This document shows positions 5,243-5,511 of a DNA stretch of 5,511 nucleotides, in pieces. Numbering within the stretch: the first letter of the stretch is position 1; each line of letters starts with the position of its first letter. The notes under the pieces were generated by a model. The model did no database searches and was not told the DNA's origin. It saw only the letters and a list, made by a program, of their open reading frames with translations. The position numbers were made by a program, and so were the translations under genes. Source of the stretch: Thiobacillus sp. UBA6205. GTDB taxonomy: Bacteria > Pseudomonadota > Gammaproteobacteria > Burkholderiales > Thiobacillaceae. The stretch is taken from contig DISR01000076.1 of the NCBI GenBank assembly GCA_002421825.1, positions 25,221 to 30,731 of the forward strand. Direction: 5' to 3'.

Positions 5243-5248
5243 ACAGAC

Positions 5249-5511
5249 ATGGCGACATCTCAAGAAGACAAAATGAAAGCCCTGGCCGTAGCGCTAGGCC
5301 AGATTGAAAAACAGTTCGGCAAGGGCTCGGTCATGCGTCTGGGCGACCACGCCGAAAACCAGGACCTGCAGGTCGTCTCCACCGGCAGCCTCGGCCTCGA
5401 CGTCGCCCTGGGCGTCGGCGGCCTGCCGCGCGGCCGCGTGGTCGAAATCTACGGTCCGGAGTCCTCCGGCAAGACCACGCTCACCCTGCAGGTCATCGCC
5501 GAAATGCAGAA
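5249..5511 (+). CDS. recA: Recombinase RecA, N-terminal part
   Basis: RecA forms ATP-dependent filaments on single-stranded DNA, catalyses strand exchange and acts as co-protease for LexA-type repressors. The window holds the first 87 codons; the gene runs off the right edge. Visible are the N-terminal polymerisation helix (KALAVALGQIEKQFGKGSVMRLGD), the STGSLGLDVALGVGGLPRGRVVEIYG segment and a complete Walker A, GPESSGKT (69-76). No changes at conserved positions are seen. The start is supported by AGGAG and by the standard N-terminus. It is transcribed away from the WYL regulator, with 188 bp between the two start codons. In relatives recA commonly follows cinA directly; here the inserted regulator gives it its own spacer. 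Confidence 0.98.
   Translation, partial: MATSQEDKMKALAVALGQIEKQFGKGSVMRLGDHAENQDLQVVSTGSLGLDVALGVGGLPRGRVVEIYGPESSGKTTLTLQVIAEMQ

Noticed and set aside
5163..5248. ACAG at 5243-5246 as half of an SOS box
   Set aside because: No CTGT lies 8 bp upstream, and the site is next to the ribosome binding site, not the promoter.

Overview
The window is GC-rich, chromosomal and gene-dense. Protein motifs and gene order (ribBA-type gene, ribH, nusB, thiL, pgpA, cinA/pncC, then recA) point to a betaproteobacterium, probably from a Nitrosomonadales- or Rhodocyclales-like lineage. I judged this from remembered family sequences and gene order, not from a search, so the family-level placement is tentative.

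Layout: 1-865 holds the 3' part of a ribBA-family gene whose second domain has lost the GTP cyclohydrolase II residues (RibBX type). ribH (875-1345) follows after 9 bp and overlaps nusB (1342-1824) by 4 bp, so these three form a tightly packed riboflavin/antitermination unit. thiL (1907-2866), pgpA (3000-3482) and cinA/pncC (3496-3993) continue on the same strand, but each is separated from its upstream neighbour by a gap containing an inverted repeat. A WYL-domain regulator of BrxR/CapW type lies on the minus strand (4170-5060), convergent with cinA and divergent from recA. recA begins at 5249 and runs off the window.

How the genes fit together: RibBX makes the 4-carbon precursor and RibH condenses it to lumazine. 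NusB is the antitermination factor commonly co-transcribed with rib genes. ThiL makes thiamine pyrophosphate, PgpA makes phosphatidylglycerol, and PncC recycles deamidated pyridine nucleotide. This is a housekeeping cofactor/lipid operon of conserved proteobacterial order.

The unusual content is in the spaces. Two copies of a hairpin-forming repeat built from an 8-nt unit (GAGGACAN) lie before thiL and after cinA; their long arms match at 30 of 31 positions in opposite orientation. The second copy sits inside another inverted repeat, also with 8-nt periodicity (CAGAGGNG). A different palindromic repeat centred on TGACGTCA fills the thiL-pgpA gap, and a GTAA-loop hairpin spans the pgpA stop codon. 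thiL, pgpA and cinA all lack a visible Shine-Dalgarno sequence. The AT-rich regulator/recA spacer carries TGATA/TATCA half-sites placed to affect both promoters, and I see no CTGT-N8-ACAG LexA box upstream of recA.
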